Shown here piece by piece: positions 25,666-36,765 of a DNA stretch of 64,000 nucleotides. The stretch is taken from positions 25,279,608-25,343,607 of the forward strand of contig NC_088300.1 of NCBI RefSeq assembly GCF_032854445.1, given 5' to 3'. The notes under the pieces are model-generated. The model had not been told where the DNA came from. It saw only the letters and a program-made list of their open reading frames with translations, and did not search any database. This DNA comes from Liolophura sinensis (Eukaryota > Mollusca > Polyplacophora > Chitonida > Chitonidae). Position numbers and translations under genes: made by a program. The stretch's first letter is position 1. Every line of letters starts with the position of its first letter.

Positions 25666-25829
25666 ATATTATCATCACAATTTTGCTAAAACAAAACGAT
25701 AATTTAGACAATGTTATCTGAAAATATTTCGAGTTTACTCGCTGACCATATTATAATCACAATTATGCTAAAACAAAACGACAATTTAGACAATGTTATC
25801 TGAAAATATTTCCAGTTTACTCGCTGACC
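25666..25829. repeat. Tandem duplication, two 82-bp units
   Basis: Unit 1 (25666-25747) and unit 2 (25748-25829) are adjacent and differ at only about four positions. Both contain AAAACAAAACGAYAATTTAG and GTTTACTCGCTGACC. This is a recent event compared with most repeats in the window. Confidence 0.9.
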
Positions 25830-27095
25830 ATAGAGTTGAACTGTATTTATTATAAGGAGCTTGTCCACGTGGTGTTCGTTTCTAAACCAATCGCTCCTGT
25901 TTGAATGTATACGTATGTATCCATGCGTTTTAATGTCGTACTTAACAATTTATCAGTTATAAGAGGACAAGGAGTGATTCGGTTAATGTACATATACTGT
26001 GTCGATATGTTGATAAAGTTTCAAAAACTTCCATATAGATACATCCAAGCGGGGATTTTCTGTAAGGAAATGCAAAATTAGTCTTCGCCTTTTGCCAAGG
26101 TAGAATAAATAATTGATTATAAAGAAGTGGTGGTTGGTTGCTTCCGAGACACTTGTCAATACTGATTATTCCATTGTTTATTATTCTATATATTTATCAT
26201 TTTATACAGCAACTCAGTGTAGTTCATTGTTCATCGGTAAGTAATAATAAAAATACGTATCTATAATCCATGCCCTTTAATTGAGGGGTCAAAACAGACA
26301 ATCGTATACTAGCCGTCAGCCAAAATGGATGTTTAAGGTCAATTGCAAGGTCAATCACCAAAACAAAACCAAAAAGATGGACAGATTATTCTAGGCAAAT
26401 GAATTAAATCAACTTTCAAAGCGTGGAACATGCCAGTTTATAAGTTATCGATGATCAAATTATGTATCTCTTTTGCGCTGTGATTGGAACAATTCATATG
26501 TCCAACGTGGTGATCTAATTCAACACGGCGAATTTACAGCCCCTAGTCCAGGATTGCCACCTAACCGCCACATATATCATCAGGTGTGGTTTCCAAATCT
26601 TGTATTCTGATAATCGTGACGGCTACTTGATTCTATTATTGTAAGCATAGGCAAGTGGCTGATGGAACCCAGGTGAGTCGAACCATTGGGCAAAACTGTC
26701 TACCATTTAGGCTTAGCCTTAATTTATAATTAGTCCAAAGACACCGAAACTTTACTGTACTGAATCTGCCTTGAAATGACTATTACAGCAGTTAAGGATG
26801 TCTGTCTGAAATGAAAGCACATATTCATCACACTAAAATTCAGGATTATTGTCTCGGCGCCCACATGTCTGCATATTTTACCTGGGTTCATGAAGTGCAT
26901 GCTTTTAGAATATTTGCCTTTTTCACTCGTCAGCTTTTCACTCGATGTGGGTAAATGTTCATGTCAAACAGGGAAAGTTTTAGTTACTAGCCTAAAACCG
27001 GTAACTAACTCTTCGCACTTTGCTTCATTCCAACCATAGAATTCCCTGCGGTTGAGTGCTTTTATAAATACTGATCAAAGGAATAAAAAAAATAA
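25830..27095. other. No recognisable feature
   Basis: AT-rich sequence with no open frame above 60 codons and no element boundaries. Confidence 0.45.
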
Positions 27096-27226
27096 CGTGC
27101 AACTTGGTGGTGGGCGTGGGTTTCCTTCGGGCTCTGCCCAGTTTACTCCCACCAGAATGCTGGCCGCCGTGAAATATTCTTGAGCACGGCGTAAAAACAC
27201 CAATAAAATACATAAATAAATAAAAC
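27096..27226 (+). mobile_element. SINE, AATAAAT-tailed family, 5'-truncated
   Basis: The body GTGGGTTTCCTTCGGGCTCT, GCCCAGTTTACTCCCACC and GAAATATTCTTGAGCACGGC is followed by AATACATAAATAAATAAAA. A short internal deletion removes the usual CGTATAA before GTGAAATA. Confidence 0.8.
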
Positions 27227-27239
27227 ATACATTGAAAAT

Positions 27240-27420
27240 TCACAGGAGGCACAGTCCTTGTCGAAGAACCTCACTTAAATTGTACGGAGAGAATGAAGGG
27301 AATACCGAATCACGTCAAGTGACATGGAAGGAGAATATTAGCGCCAAGACGATCGTGCGCGGGCACCATTTCTCATTATACCGCTTGAAATTTCAGTACC
27401 TGTTTCACCGACGTTTGTCC
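27240..27420. repeat. Dispersed repeat, diverged fragment
   Basis: The string GGAAGGAGAATATTAGCGCC and the following CATTATACCGCTTGA resemble 27770-27835 and 29735-29800. It seems to be a third, more diverged member of that repeat family. Confidence 0.4.
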
Positions 27421-27689
27421 TTGGTGTCTGCTCGCTTAGTTAGACAAAAATGTTGCTTTACAGTATTAAAAAAGCTTTATATAACCAAAGCAGGCGATCT
27501 TAGTTAGTTTCACTCCAGTCTGACAACTTAGAACAAAGACGTAATATAAGCTAGTCATCCCTGAGAGAGTTTTTGGTCGAATGTAAAGATGAATTTTCAT
27601 TGGTCCAGTCTGCTGGCCGTTTTGGAACTGTCTACACTGAACGGGAAGTCAAGACCATTACTGAACGAATGAGGAGAATATTAAAGTCA

Positions 27690-28115
27690 AAGATGACTTC
27701 TTTCTTATTTTTGATGGAGAAATAGGAATGAGTGATAAAGTATGGATGGAATCAAGGACAAATGATACGGAAGGACGCTATTAACGTCGAGCCCATCTGA
27801 GACGGGCTCCATTACTTATTATACCGCTTGAGTTCCCCTAATCGAGTATTTCCCGCGTTGATCAATCCTTGTCGTAGACGACACCTACATTTCTTGCAAT
27901 GGAATAGCGCTTTACTATGGAGCTCGGGGCCCATCAGTCCGAAGTAATAAATGCAACCATCAATTTAGCCGCATTTGAAACCAATTATTCTGGATCTTTT
28001 CAATATTTCGTTGCTTCTTTTGTACGATGGAAGCAAAAGAAAGGCTAGGGAGTAGGTTATTGCGCCAAGATTTGCGAACTTGATGGGGTATTAACCATGA
28101 GATTGGAGCTGTCGT
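27690..28115 (+). repeat. Dispersed duplicated segment, copy A
   Basis: Collinear with 29660-30235. Shared landmarks are GGGCTCCATTACTYATTA, AATCCTTGTCGTAGACGACA, CTACATTTCTTGCAATGGAA, GGGGCCCATC and TTTTCAATATTTC. Identity is about 75-80% by eye. Copy A lacks the SINE found in copy B. Confidence 0.75.
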
Positions 28116-28945
28116 CTGAACACTGCTATCATTGGCTGGATTTTAAATGTTCCTAATTACTACACAACTTTCCTGCAGACATATTCTTTTTTTGTATAGC
28201 ACTAAATTGCCCACACATTTAAGCCCTTTTAAAAAAGTATAGTCTTAGATAAAGATAGTGGCAGATTGTACATTCATCCTGTCTGTTTTTTTTTTATTAA
28301 GTTCTTTTCTTTTAGCTGCTGTAAATGGTAGATTTTTTATCAGACAACTCTATCAACCCAATCGATGCCTTGGGTGTAGTTGTTCACGCATGTTACCACT
28401 GGTTATGTTATCAACAACCCTGTTGGCCCCAGCCGCACACACACATCTGTTTTCCCGTCTGACTTCCCACGTTTTTATTTACGCATTATGAATAAAGCAA
28501 GAACAACATTAAGTATAACATCATCCAAGAACAAATTCTCCATTTCCTCAAAGGTTTGTGGTCACCTGCACTAAAAAACCTACGCTATCACACCTGTGAC
28601 ATTCTACGTCACAAATACTCAAAGGAATTCGTCTTTAGAACCTTCGTTGATAGCGGGAATAAGTCTATATCAGTCCGCCAGAAACTATATGTTGATGATT
28701 ATTTAATGATCTGTCCATTTTTCATTACCCACTCCTGAAAGTTAAGACTCAAACACCATTGAACAAGTGAAGAGAAAGGATCGGTTTTCTTTGAGACAAA
28801 AGGTTGTCAACTCTTCAGTATGAGATATGAAGAAGTGTATAAAAAAACATGTACGTATGTGGCAGTTTGAGAACAAATCTTTGGTGTTTTTCAAGACCAA
28901 GCGGACTGATTGATTGAGTGAGTAATTGATTTCCAACATATGACG
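28116..28945. other. No recognisable feature
   Basis: Short frames at 28258-28491 and 28380-28738 have no known motif. Confidence 0.4.
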
Positions 28946-29092
28946 TACAGCGGGGCGGCTTACTTGCCTTCAGTAAGACGTCTCAGTGAAGCAGCACTAC
29001 ATTACATGGGCTGTAAGGACTCTTTCATCGTCATATGACTGAAAATTGTCAAATACGAGGTTAAGCCCTAAGCACGCACTCACTCACCCCCC
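28946..29092 (+). mobile_element. SINE, CACT-tailed family, 5'-truncated
   Basis: GGGGCGGCTTACTTGCCTTC, GTCTCAGTGAAGCAGCACTA, CATCGTCATATGACTGAAAA and GTTAAGCCCTAAGCACGCAC are followed by TCACTCACC. An internal part (GGTGGAAATCCGTCCTGC...) present in longer copies is deleted. Confidence 0.8.
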
Positions 29093-29659
29093 ACAAACAC
29101 TGAGGTCGGTGGTAATTAGATATTTATATTTGGTCGAGTGCTGACGGGATTCACTTCTTACGATTATTGATCAGCTTATAATTTCGATACCCACGATATT
29201 ACTAGACACTATGTGCGGACAAACGGGTTTTAATGGCTCGTAGGCAGAAACGATTACTATTGGCATAGCTGAAATTCAACTCGTTCACCGTTTTACAATC
29301 AGTTATGCCATTAAGGCTCTAGTTTGATCACAACACTTCTTTTCCCGGATCCTAGTACTTCAATTTCCTCTTACCATAAATCTGAAATTCATCTCGATCT
29401 GAGACCAGCACCTTCCAATTTACAGCGGGAAACATCAATTTCTGTCAATTCCCAGTGTTCTTTCTTAGCGAAAATATTTTCAGGCATGCTATTGTTATTG
29501 TGCACCTCAAAAATCACTAGCACATGCCAGGACTTGTCAAGCAAAGACAGTCGTAGTAATGCTATTTCACAATTGTACAACAGGCAAACATATACTCAAA
29601 GTAAGGGTTCGTTATCCATAGTGGGGTTTTCTCTTTTGTTGCTTCCTGATGATATTGTG
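29093..29659. other. Longest open frame in the window, unidentified
   Basis: A plus-strand frame of 129 codons runs from 29324 to 29713 and a 63-codon minus frame overlaps it (29389-29580). The plus product is Ser/Thr/Leu-rich with no recognisable domain, and its end runs into the dispersed duplicate. In a window of this size a frame of this length can occur by chance. Confidence 0.3.
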
Positions 29660-30235
29660 AAATTGACTTCTAGTCGAAGAAAAACAGATGGAGTAATAGG
29701 GATGATAAAGTAAGGAAGGGCAACGAGGGAGACGGAAGGACACTGTTAACGCCGAGTCTATTTGGCGTGGGCTCCATTACTCATTACGCCACTTCAGTTC
29801 CCTAAAAGCGGGTATTTCCCGCGCTGACAAATCCTTGTCGTAGACGACAGCTACATTTCTTGCAATGGAATACCGATTTACCATTGAGTTCGGGGCCCAT
29901 CTGCACAGGGTAATACATTCAATCATCAGTTCAGCCGCATAAAAATAAATTCTCTCTCCGGACGTACATGGGAAGGTCTTCCAGCCACCTGTGGGTGGTC
30001 GTGGGTTTCCCCCAGCCTCTGCCCGGTTTCCTCCCAATATATTGCTGGCCGCCATCGTATAAGTGAAATACTCTTGAGTACGGCGTATAACACCAATCAA
30101 ATAAATAAATAAATCATATGAATTTTTCTGGGTGTTTTCAATATTTCACAGTATCTTTGCATGATAAAAACAGCACGTTGTTGTCCTAGAGTCATTAACT
30201 TTGATGTGGTATTAACCTTAGGCCTATAATTTGTG
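29660..30235 (+). repeat. Dispersed duplicated segment, copy B, split by a SINE
   Basis: This is the partner of 27690-28115. The homology stops at CAGCCGCAT (about 29940), resumes at about 30118 and continues to about 30235. The gap is filled by a plus-strand SINE. Confidence 0.75.
29950..30116 (+). mobile_element. SINE, AATAAAT-tailed family, 5'-truncated
   Basis: CATGGGAAGGTCTTCCAGCC, GTCGTGGGTTTCCCCCAGCC, CGTATAAGTGAAATACTCTT and GAGTACGGCGTATAACACCA are followed by AATAAATAAATAAA. Copy A of the surrounding duplicate is the empty site. Confidence 0.85.
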
Positions 30236-30315
30236 ATTAAACGGATTTGACATGCAGCGACTAAAACATTCGTCTTGTTAGCATTGCTATTATTCGTTAA
30301 GCTTCAAAAACACAC

Positions 30316-30551
30316 GGCCCTCCGTGGCTCAGTTGGTTAGCGCGCTAGCTCAGCTTATTGACACAGGAGCATCTCAGCAATACGGTCGCTGTGAGTTCAA
30401 GTCCAGCTAGCTTCATCTCCGGCCGTAAGTGGGAGGGTCTGCCAGCAGAGGTCTGCGGATGGTTTTTGGGCTATGTCCGGTTTCCTCCCACAATATTCCT
30501 GGTCGCCGTCGTATGAGTGAAATAAACACCAATCATATAAATAAATAAATC
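30316..30551 (+). mobile_element. SINE, AATAAAT-tailed family, full length with target-site duplication
   Basis: The head GGCCCTCCGTGGCTCAGTTG, GTTAGCGCGC (A box) and TGAGTTCAAGTCCAGC (B box) is complete. It is followed by GTAAGTGGGAGGGTCTGCCA and a somewhat shortened 3' part ending AATAAATAAATC. The 8-bp direct repeat AAACACAC flanks it at 30308-30315 and 30552-30559. This is the best-preserved copy of the family in the window. Confidence 0.88.
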
Positions 30552-30559
30552 AAACACAC

Positions 30560-31660
30560 AAGATGAAAAAACATTACAACTTTATCCAAAACCAAAACAA
30601 AGCTTTCTGTACATGAATCGCTCTTAATAAGTTTAGTTTTGTGTTGTAGGCTATTTTGACGAAGCAACAGGATTAGCCGATCATTCTTTGTGTTTTCCCT
30701 GTATATTAACTTCCTTTGTTTGTAGGTGTAGCACTTCTTGCAATGAATTCTTCAAAGAGGGAAGATATATATTTATGTGATCTTTTATTTCATTTCCGCG
30801 GTCAGAATTTTTTTTCATATTCCAGGTCATTCAATGCTATTCTTTAAATGTCAGATTCAGTAAAATGCTAATGAATAATTACCACTCCTCCAATATGAGA
30901 CAGAGACGCTAAGTCAAATATGGAATCCAAGCCTGAAGATGTATGACGAAATAATATCTAGAACCATTTGTATATTATCCGGGAGGGAAATACCAGATCC
31001 GTTTGTGCGTCAGTGGGTTTGTTTTCCACTTTCTGGGGATGAACCTTGCCAGACTTCCCCTCGATATATAACAACTCTGAGAAAAACTACTGCCGAACCC
31101 ATGTATGGGGATTTCGAAGTGTTGTATTTAGCGACCACTGAGCTCAATTTCACTTTCAATTTTTTCCATTTTTATTAGCAGGTCACTCTAAGGGCTTCTG
31201 GGTGATAAACCGGAGCTACTGTGCAGAAGGTGAAGCCAGATACTGTACAATCTGTTACAAACACTATGGTTTGGTTGATTGAAACTAAACGACGTTGCAG
31301 GTAATAAATCTGTTGGTGGACGTGCGCGCTCAAGACAAATAAATGTTCTATTACTGCATATCAGTAGACATGGTTGGATCCACAAGGTACATGTATATTA
31401 CCCAGTACTCATTGCCCTGTTGCATATTCCATTAAAATAAACATCCACCCTTGTCTTATTATGGTATGCGTGTGACTTAACGTTGTACTTGTTGTTATAA
31501 ATTATTGGCGTAACACAAGGCCCTGTGAACAGGCATAAACCTTAGATCGTCGTCAAGTACCCTTTGAGAAACACCTCCCAGGTCCGATCGTCACATAATA
31601 CAACCGATAACTGGAAATTATGAGCAGTTATTTACTTGAAACATTTTTGTGGTTAGACTG
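30560..31660. other. No recognisable feature
   Basis: Short frames only (for example 30939-31178 plus) with no motif. Confidence 0.4.
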
Positions 31661-31986
31661 GCCCCGATGGCTCAGTTGGAAAAGAGTTCGCATTAGGGGT
31701 GGTGGCTCAGGGTTAACCCTGCGTCGGATGATACCTAAGACCTTAGCAGAGGAATCTGTAGCATCCACGCTTGGCGTTCAACATTAACGGAAACGTAACG
31801 ACTGGTTAACCCGTATTAGTATAATGGCTCGGGCGGAGCGGCTTACTTGCCTTAGATAAGTCGTCTCAGTGAAGCAGCACTAGATAAAGAGTGATGGAAA
31901 TCCGTCCTGCAACAAGGTTGTACATTACATGCACTCCAAGGACTCTTTCGTTGACGTTAAACCCCAAGCAATCACACACTCACTTA
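31661..31986 (+). mobile_element. SINE, CACT-tailed family, full length
   Basis: The head GGCCCCGATGGCTCAGTTGG (A box) is followed by a degraded B-box region. The body contains GCTTGGCGTTCAACATTAAC, GAGCGGCTTACTTGCCTTAG, GTCTCAGTGAAGCAGCACTA and GGAAATCCGTCCTGCAACAA. It ends GACGTTAAACCCCAAGCAAT with a CACACACTCACTT tail. A short deletion removes the usual CATATGACTGAAAA part. Confidence 0.85.
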
Positions 31987-33178
31987 ATGCGGTTAAGCCA
32001 GCTTAGAAAATTGGCTTTAATATGCAACCGTTACCCTATCGGCGCTCCCTATAACACAATACTAGCATGTCGGATTTAACACATATGAGTTTGACATACA
32101 CCAATGTAAACCTCATGAATATAAAATGTGTTGGCCAATGCTGAGGAGTGGGCGCGCTTGTTAGATGTATGGTTTGGACCAACCATGAAAATGAATCGTA
32201 TAGATCAAATATTTAACGATTTGTTGATATGGACGAACAATTTTGCACGTGCACGTCCGGAACTCCAGATTCATTTTCCCTCAAAGTGTAAGGCTTTTCT
32301 CTCACGTTGAACTTAACTCCAAGCCTGTCTTTTTCTTCCAGGATTGAGTGTTGCCGCCTGCAGTATTTCACGGATTATTCAACAACTTTTCTCACTTTTC
32401 TGTGAGATCACACAGCGTCTTATCATTGCAGCTGTTTTCTGAAACTGAAAAAGGTCACAAAGCCATCAATCCATGCTGAAAGAGACTGTAATATACATGG
32501 TTTCCTCTAGGCAACATGTTATCTTTTAGCTCTCCGACAAGAGAGCCGATGCTCTGGGAAACTTTATCTGTGTTCACGTTACTCTCCAAAATACAGGCAT
32601 TTCCCGGATGGTTGAAGTAATGCGACGGATTAACAACTTTTATCCGTAAGATAAAACAAGATGCATAATCTTATCCCCCAGCGCAGGCAATAACAACACG
32701 CAGAAACTGTCAGAGAAGGCTGTATCACAGAATTTTTCTTGCTTTCTTTCGCTTTGTACACGCGCCTTACCTGGATTAGTCTCAGTCCTCAAGTTCCATA
32801 CGTCATTCATGCTCTCTGAAAACAAATGTGTACAAATGCTACATAGTACTGAGAAAAAACTGCTCGTCCACATAGTGCTGAGTAGGCCTACCAGTAGTAC
32901 ATAAATTACGTGATTTGTTTAACGCTTGCATATTGACATGTGTATCAGGAGCACACACACATGTCATTGTGGGTGTAAAATTTGTCCACATTCCGTCGTT
33001 TTTACAAAATGTCCATGTGCATAGCGCTTAATATGTAGCGTCTTGTGTTTTATCGGTATAATCAGAGAAAACAACTATTGTGCGAAACCAGTAAAGAGAG
33101 AAACATTATCTTACGGATGGAACCTTATATTTTATGTCCCCGCTTTATGAAGGCATAATGTTGAAATTAACTCAGATC
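31987..33178. other. No recognisable feature
   Basis: Short frames such as 32128-32310 plus and 32640-32873 minus carry no known motif. Confidence 0.4.
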
Positions 33179-33300
33179 TTGCTGGCTCAGATCGTTAAAG
33201 CGTTTCCTGGTCGCTACCATCTGTCTCTGAACCGATGAGCTTTTTGGTTCGAATCCAGCTCTGGCTGTTTTTATATGGGTTTGAGGCAGGACTTATCTTC
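33179..33300 (+). mobile_element. tRNA-like SINE head (TTCGAATCCAGCTCT type)
   Basis: TGCTGGCTCAGATCGTTAAA resembles an A box and TTGGTTCGAATCCAGCTC a B box, about 60 bases apart. They are followed by GTTTGAGGCAGG. A similar B-box string occurs at about 61668. The cloverleaf stems do not pair well, so it is not a working tRNA gene. Confidence 0.5.
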
Positions 33301-33819
33301 TACCCATAAACAAGATCACCGCTATGTAAATGAAAAAGTGTTCACACCAAACATATATATGAAAGCACCTACATCTTGAGTACCGGTATTTATTCTGTTG
33401 ATAGTAATGTCGTTTAATTAAAAATGACCAGACATAGGACAGCCAACTGGTTGTTTTTTATTTTTAGACAATGTAAGGTGGTAATGATCACATATGGAAG
33501 CCAGACTCGTTCTTGGATATTTTGTACATCAAGGGAAACTCGACAGTGCAAAAGGCCGAAAGAAAATTACGGATGAGAGAGGCGAAAGAACAGAAGGGCG
33601 ATTTAGCAAAACCTTGTTCCTTTCCTTTGCACTTTCGTACTTTCACCTCTCCAATACGTACGTTTGTGTGGTGCTTTCGCACTTTTGCCTCGCGCTTTGT
33701 CTTCTTCCTTTCCTTGCTGTGTCTTTTTACATTTTTTCTTGTCAAAATAGCCAGAAGAAAAGATGAAAGTACCCCAGGCCACCCCTGGTTCCTGGCATTT
33801 ACATTATTACGGCGGACCG

Positions 33820-33983
33820 TTTCGGTGGCCTAATGGTTAGAGAGAACCTCCATGAAGTCGGGAGACCCCGGGATCAAACCCCGGGTTCAAATTCCGGGAT
33901 TAAAAATGGTACTTGCTGCTGCCTCGCTTGGCGCTCAGCAGTTAGAGGTTGAAACAAGGAAACATGACTGATTGGCCCAGTGC
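33820..33983 (+). mobile_element. tRNA-headed SINE fragment (GTGGCCTAATG type)
   Basis: TTCGGTGGCCTAATGGTTAG (A-box-like) and GGGTTCAAATTCCGGGAT (B-box-like) are followed by CTGCTGCCTCGCTTGGCGCT and GAGGTTGAAACAAGGAAACA. This is a second member of the type at 8990-9145. The tetranucleotide microsatellite begins directly at its 3' end. Confidence 0.7.
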
Positions 33984-34033
33984 CATCCATTCATCCATCC
34001 ATCCATCCATCCATCCATCCATCCATCCATACA

Positions 34034-34066
<33 letters not shown>

Positions 34067-34150
34067 GCATGCATGCAAGCATCCAGCCATCCAGCCATCC
34101 AGCCATCCATACAAGCATGCATACCGCCATCCATACAAGCATGCATACCT
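33984..34150. repeat. Compound tetranucleotide microsatellite
   Basis: An (ATCC)n block passes into (ATAC)n, then (ATGC)n, then a mixed stretch of CATCCAGC, AAGCATGC and CATAC words. All six-frame open frames here are simple translations of the repeat (such as [10 protein letters not shown]) and are not genes. Confidence 0.95.
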
Positions 34151-34483
34151 ATATTATTACTATTCTAAACAGCATAAGGAAAAACCTCAATGTCACGCAT
34201 TTCCGGTCTATGTTGTTGTTAAAGCCACGTACTGAGGCGTTTACCTTATAACGATTATATTGATGGTGTAAGGAAATACTCTGTTGTGAGGCTTTTACAC
34301 GTTTAAAACGTCTTCCAATCTACACGTATATTTCTAGAACGTGTTAGTGATCGATACACCAACATAGTACAACATAGTTCAAAGCAAGAAAAGAAGAATT
34401 CTGTACCACGGATATATCCAGTTTCCTACATTTTCTTTCCTTTTGTGGGGTTTTCATGCGTGTGCTTGCGGTTGTTAGGTTGT

Positions 34484-34523
34484 ATGTGTGTGTGTGTGTG
34501 GGGGGGGGAGGGGGGGGGGGGGG
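34484..34523. repeat. (GT)n followed by a G-tract at the edge of the large tandem array
   Basis: About nine GT units run directly into 23 G residues broken by a single A. The first base after the G-tract (34524) is the first base of the large tandem array. Confidence 0.95.
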
Positions 34524-35269
34524 CTTAAACTACGTTAATTTCTGCAATGAAATGGGATATACATTTACCGGCTGTTATTATTAGAAGGAGTTAGCCTGAT
34601 CACCAGTAGCCAAGTACAATGCTCTGTTTTCCGATTGAGTATTCCCAAACAAGCCCTTTATTCGAGTTAAGTCTGGCTCGGAATTTTACACCCATCTTGA
34701 TAGAATTTCTGTCTCCAGCTATAACACACTTTCAGCGACGCAAGTACCATACAAAGTTGTCAACTATTTCGCTAAAAATTCACCCACTAGGAAAAAAGCG
34801 CGCATTAGCACTTCAGTCGTCTATTCCACATGTTACATTGTGAATAATGATTTAGTGTTGAACCTGTACTTGTTGTGCATCAATACATCGAGCATGATCC
34901 CTTTCAGTCACAACTGGTTGCTTCAAATTCAGGACGTAAACAACCTTGGACATCCATAAGCTCTCAGACAGGGTCGGCTGTTGTGTACAAAGGGATAAGC
35001 GGATCTTCACAACGGAACCTCTGGTAGTCCTTATTAGCCGCGAGGTTGTATTTATTTCAGAGGACAACGGGTATATTATTCTGTTTTGCATACACATGCT
35101 CGTAGGTGGTGAGTTATCTCCCACAACATTGGAGCTCTCTATCACTCTCTCATCTGTTAACAAACCAGTACACGTCCAGGTTTGGTTTAGGCTAGCTTTA
35201 ATCACTTTAAGTGTACCTTAATACTGTCTAAACATATCAGTATTTTAGGAACCTTGCCGAACTGTATTC

Positions 35270-35371
35270 TATACTATGGAAGCCAAATGAGGACATCCCG
35301 TCTAGTGTCTCGTCTTTCGGACAACGCGTGAGGCGCAAGACGATATGTGCTTATCCGGCTTCCATCGTATA
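35270..35371. mobile_element. MITE-like inverted-repeat element, unit 1 copy
   Basis: TATACTATGGAAGCC at 35270-35284 faces GGCTTCCATCGTATA at 35357-35371, a 15-bp terminal inverted repeat with one mismatch. Between them is ACGATATGTGCTTATCC near the right end. It is at the same place in the other array units with block C, so it was in the ancestral unit. Confidence 0.6.
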
Positions 35372-35596
35372 CACTTCAAGAAACCTTTTAGTGTTGCTCC
35401 CACAGCGCGATCGGCTACGTTTTACAGAACGATCATATTCCTTCATCATTGTCCAAAGATTTTGTTAGTTGGCCAGCGTGATGTGTGGATCGTCAATACA
35501 AATCGAGCTTTGATTTATAAGGATGATTTTCTTCTGGCTCTCTGGGCTTTCTTCTTGACACATAAACAATATTGAGCACACCGTTCAACACCAAAA

Positions 35597-35770
35597 GTCA
35601 GTAAGTGAGTGCTTGGGGTTAAACGTCGTACTTCACTCACATGACGACGAAGGAGTCCTTAGAGTGCATCTAATGCGCCTCCTTGTTGCAAGATGGATTT
35701 CCACCGCTCTTTTATCTCGTGCTGCTTCACTGAGGCGACATACCGAAGGCAAGTCATCTCCTTGCCAGTC
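35597..35770 (-). mobile_element. SINE, CACT-tailed family, 5'-truncated (class I marker)
   Basis: It reads on the plus strand as AGTGAGTGCTTGGGGTTAAA, CGTCGTAC, CACATGACGACGAAGGAGTC, CTTTTATCTCGTGCTGCTTC and CGAAGGCAAG. It sits immediately after CGTTCAACACCAA in units 1 and 4, and the corresponding site is empty in units 2 and 5. Confidence 0.85.
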
Positions 35771-35779
35771 AAGGTGGCA

Positions 35780-36190
35780 AAACACCCAGGACAAAAGACC
35801 TAAATATTAAACTACTGTCAAAGCCTAAAGGCCCTTGGCATCAAAAGACCCAAAAATACAATATAATAAATTACAATAACAGTTTACAAAGCATTGAAAA
35901 AATAGGGTAAATTGAACCTTTAAAAATTAAAGGTAAAAATTAAACGTCCACGGCGGCAAAACTCTCTAGACCAAAAGATTCAAGAAGACCAAAGCCCAAA
36001 GGGATCTACAGATCCTTGATCGACAAGAGACCCAAGAGCACAAAAGGCCAAAGTAGTACACAACATCCAAATTGGCAATAGATCTCTAGGAGCAAAGAAC
36101 GTAAGAGCACAAAGGATCCAAAGGGGACAAAAAAAACCCCTACGACAAGAGATTCAAGACCAGACTCAAACCATAAAGACTCATGTGGCT
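35780..36190. repeat. AAAAGACCC-rich degenerate repeat block, unit 1
   Basis: Words such as ACAAAAGACCTAAA, TCAAAAGACCCAAAA, ACCAAAAGATTCAAG and GAGACCCAAGAGCACAAAAG recur every 12-30 bases. The plus strand is poor in T. Longer equivalents lie in units 3 and 4 and shorter ones in units 2 and 5. Confidence 0.7.
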
Positions 36191-36765
36191 TACAACTGGA
36201 TTCAGTTTTTACCCTATTGTAATCACCTAAAACTTTCAAGCAAACAAGAGAATAGTTAAACTAATAAAACCGGATGGCGCAAAGAATTCATTCCTAAGTT
36301 AAACGTTGAGATTTTTTAGACGTTTTGTAAGGTAAAAACTTTCAAACTCCTACTAATACAAATAAATTATTTTGATTCATATACCACAAATCCGTAAAAC
36401 CTATATGTAAATATATACTAGTATGCTTTAAAAGAACGCTGGAAGTTAAAGAAAACGTAACTTGTATAGAGCTGGTTTAACGACTTGGCCGACCATTCAA
36501 GAACCTTCTAGACTGAAAAACAAATGTTTATCATTTAAACATGTCTGTACTATTTGGGGCATAAAAATGAGTCCAAAATTTTTAAAAAGCTATAATTTGA
36601 TCCATTTTATACAGTTTAGGAAATTCATAAAGCACTTTGGACGGTAACATGTGCACACACGATAATGAATAATGTGTGTTTATTTTTCAAATGCAGACCT
36701 TTGTTTCATAAATATACTGATTTATTTTATAAATATATGCAGTATTTTATAAATACTCACATATA

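Noticed and set aside
29324-29713. Longest frame (129 codons) as a gene
   Set aside because: No motif, no splice or start support, an overlapping frame on the other strand, and its end lies in a dispersed repeat.
33820-33900. Possible functional tRNA gene
   Set aside because: A- and B-box-like strings are present, but stems do not pair properly and the same body follows at 8990, showing a SINE.
33935-34251. Overlapping open frames rich in His-Pro-Ser-Ile or Cys-Met-Tyr-Val on both strands
   Set aside because: They are translations of the tetranucleotide microsatellite and are open in several frames at once.
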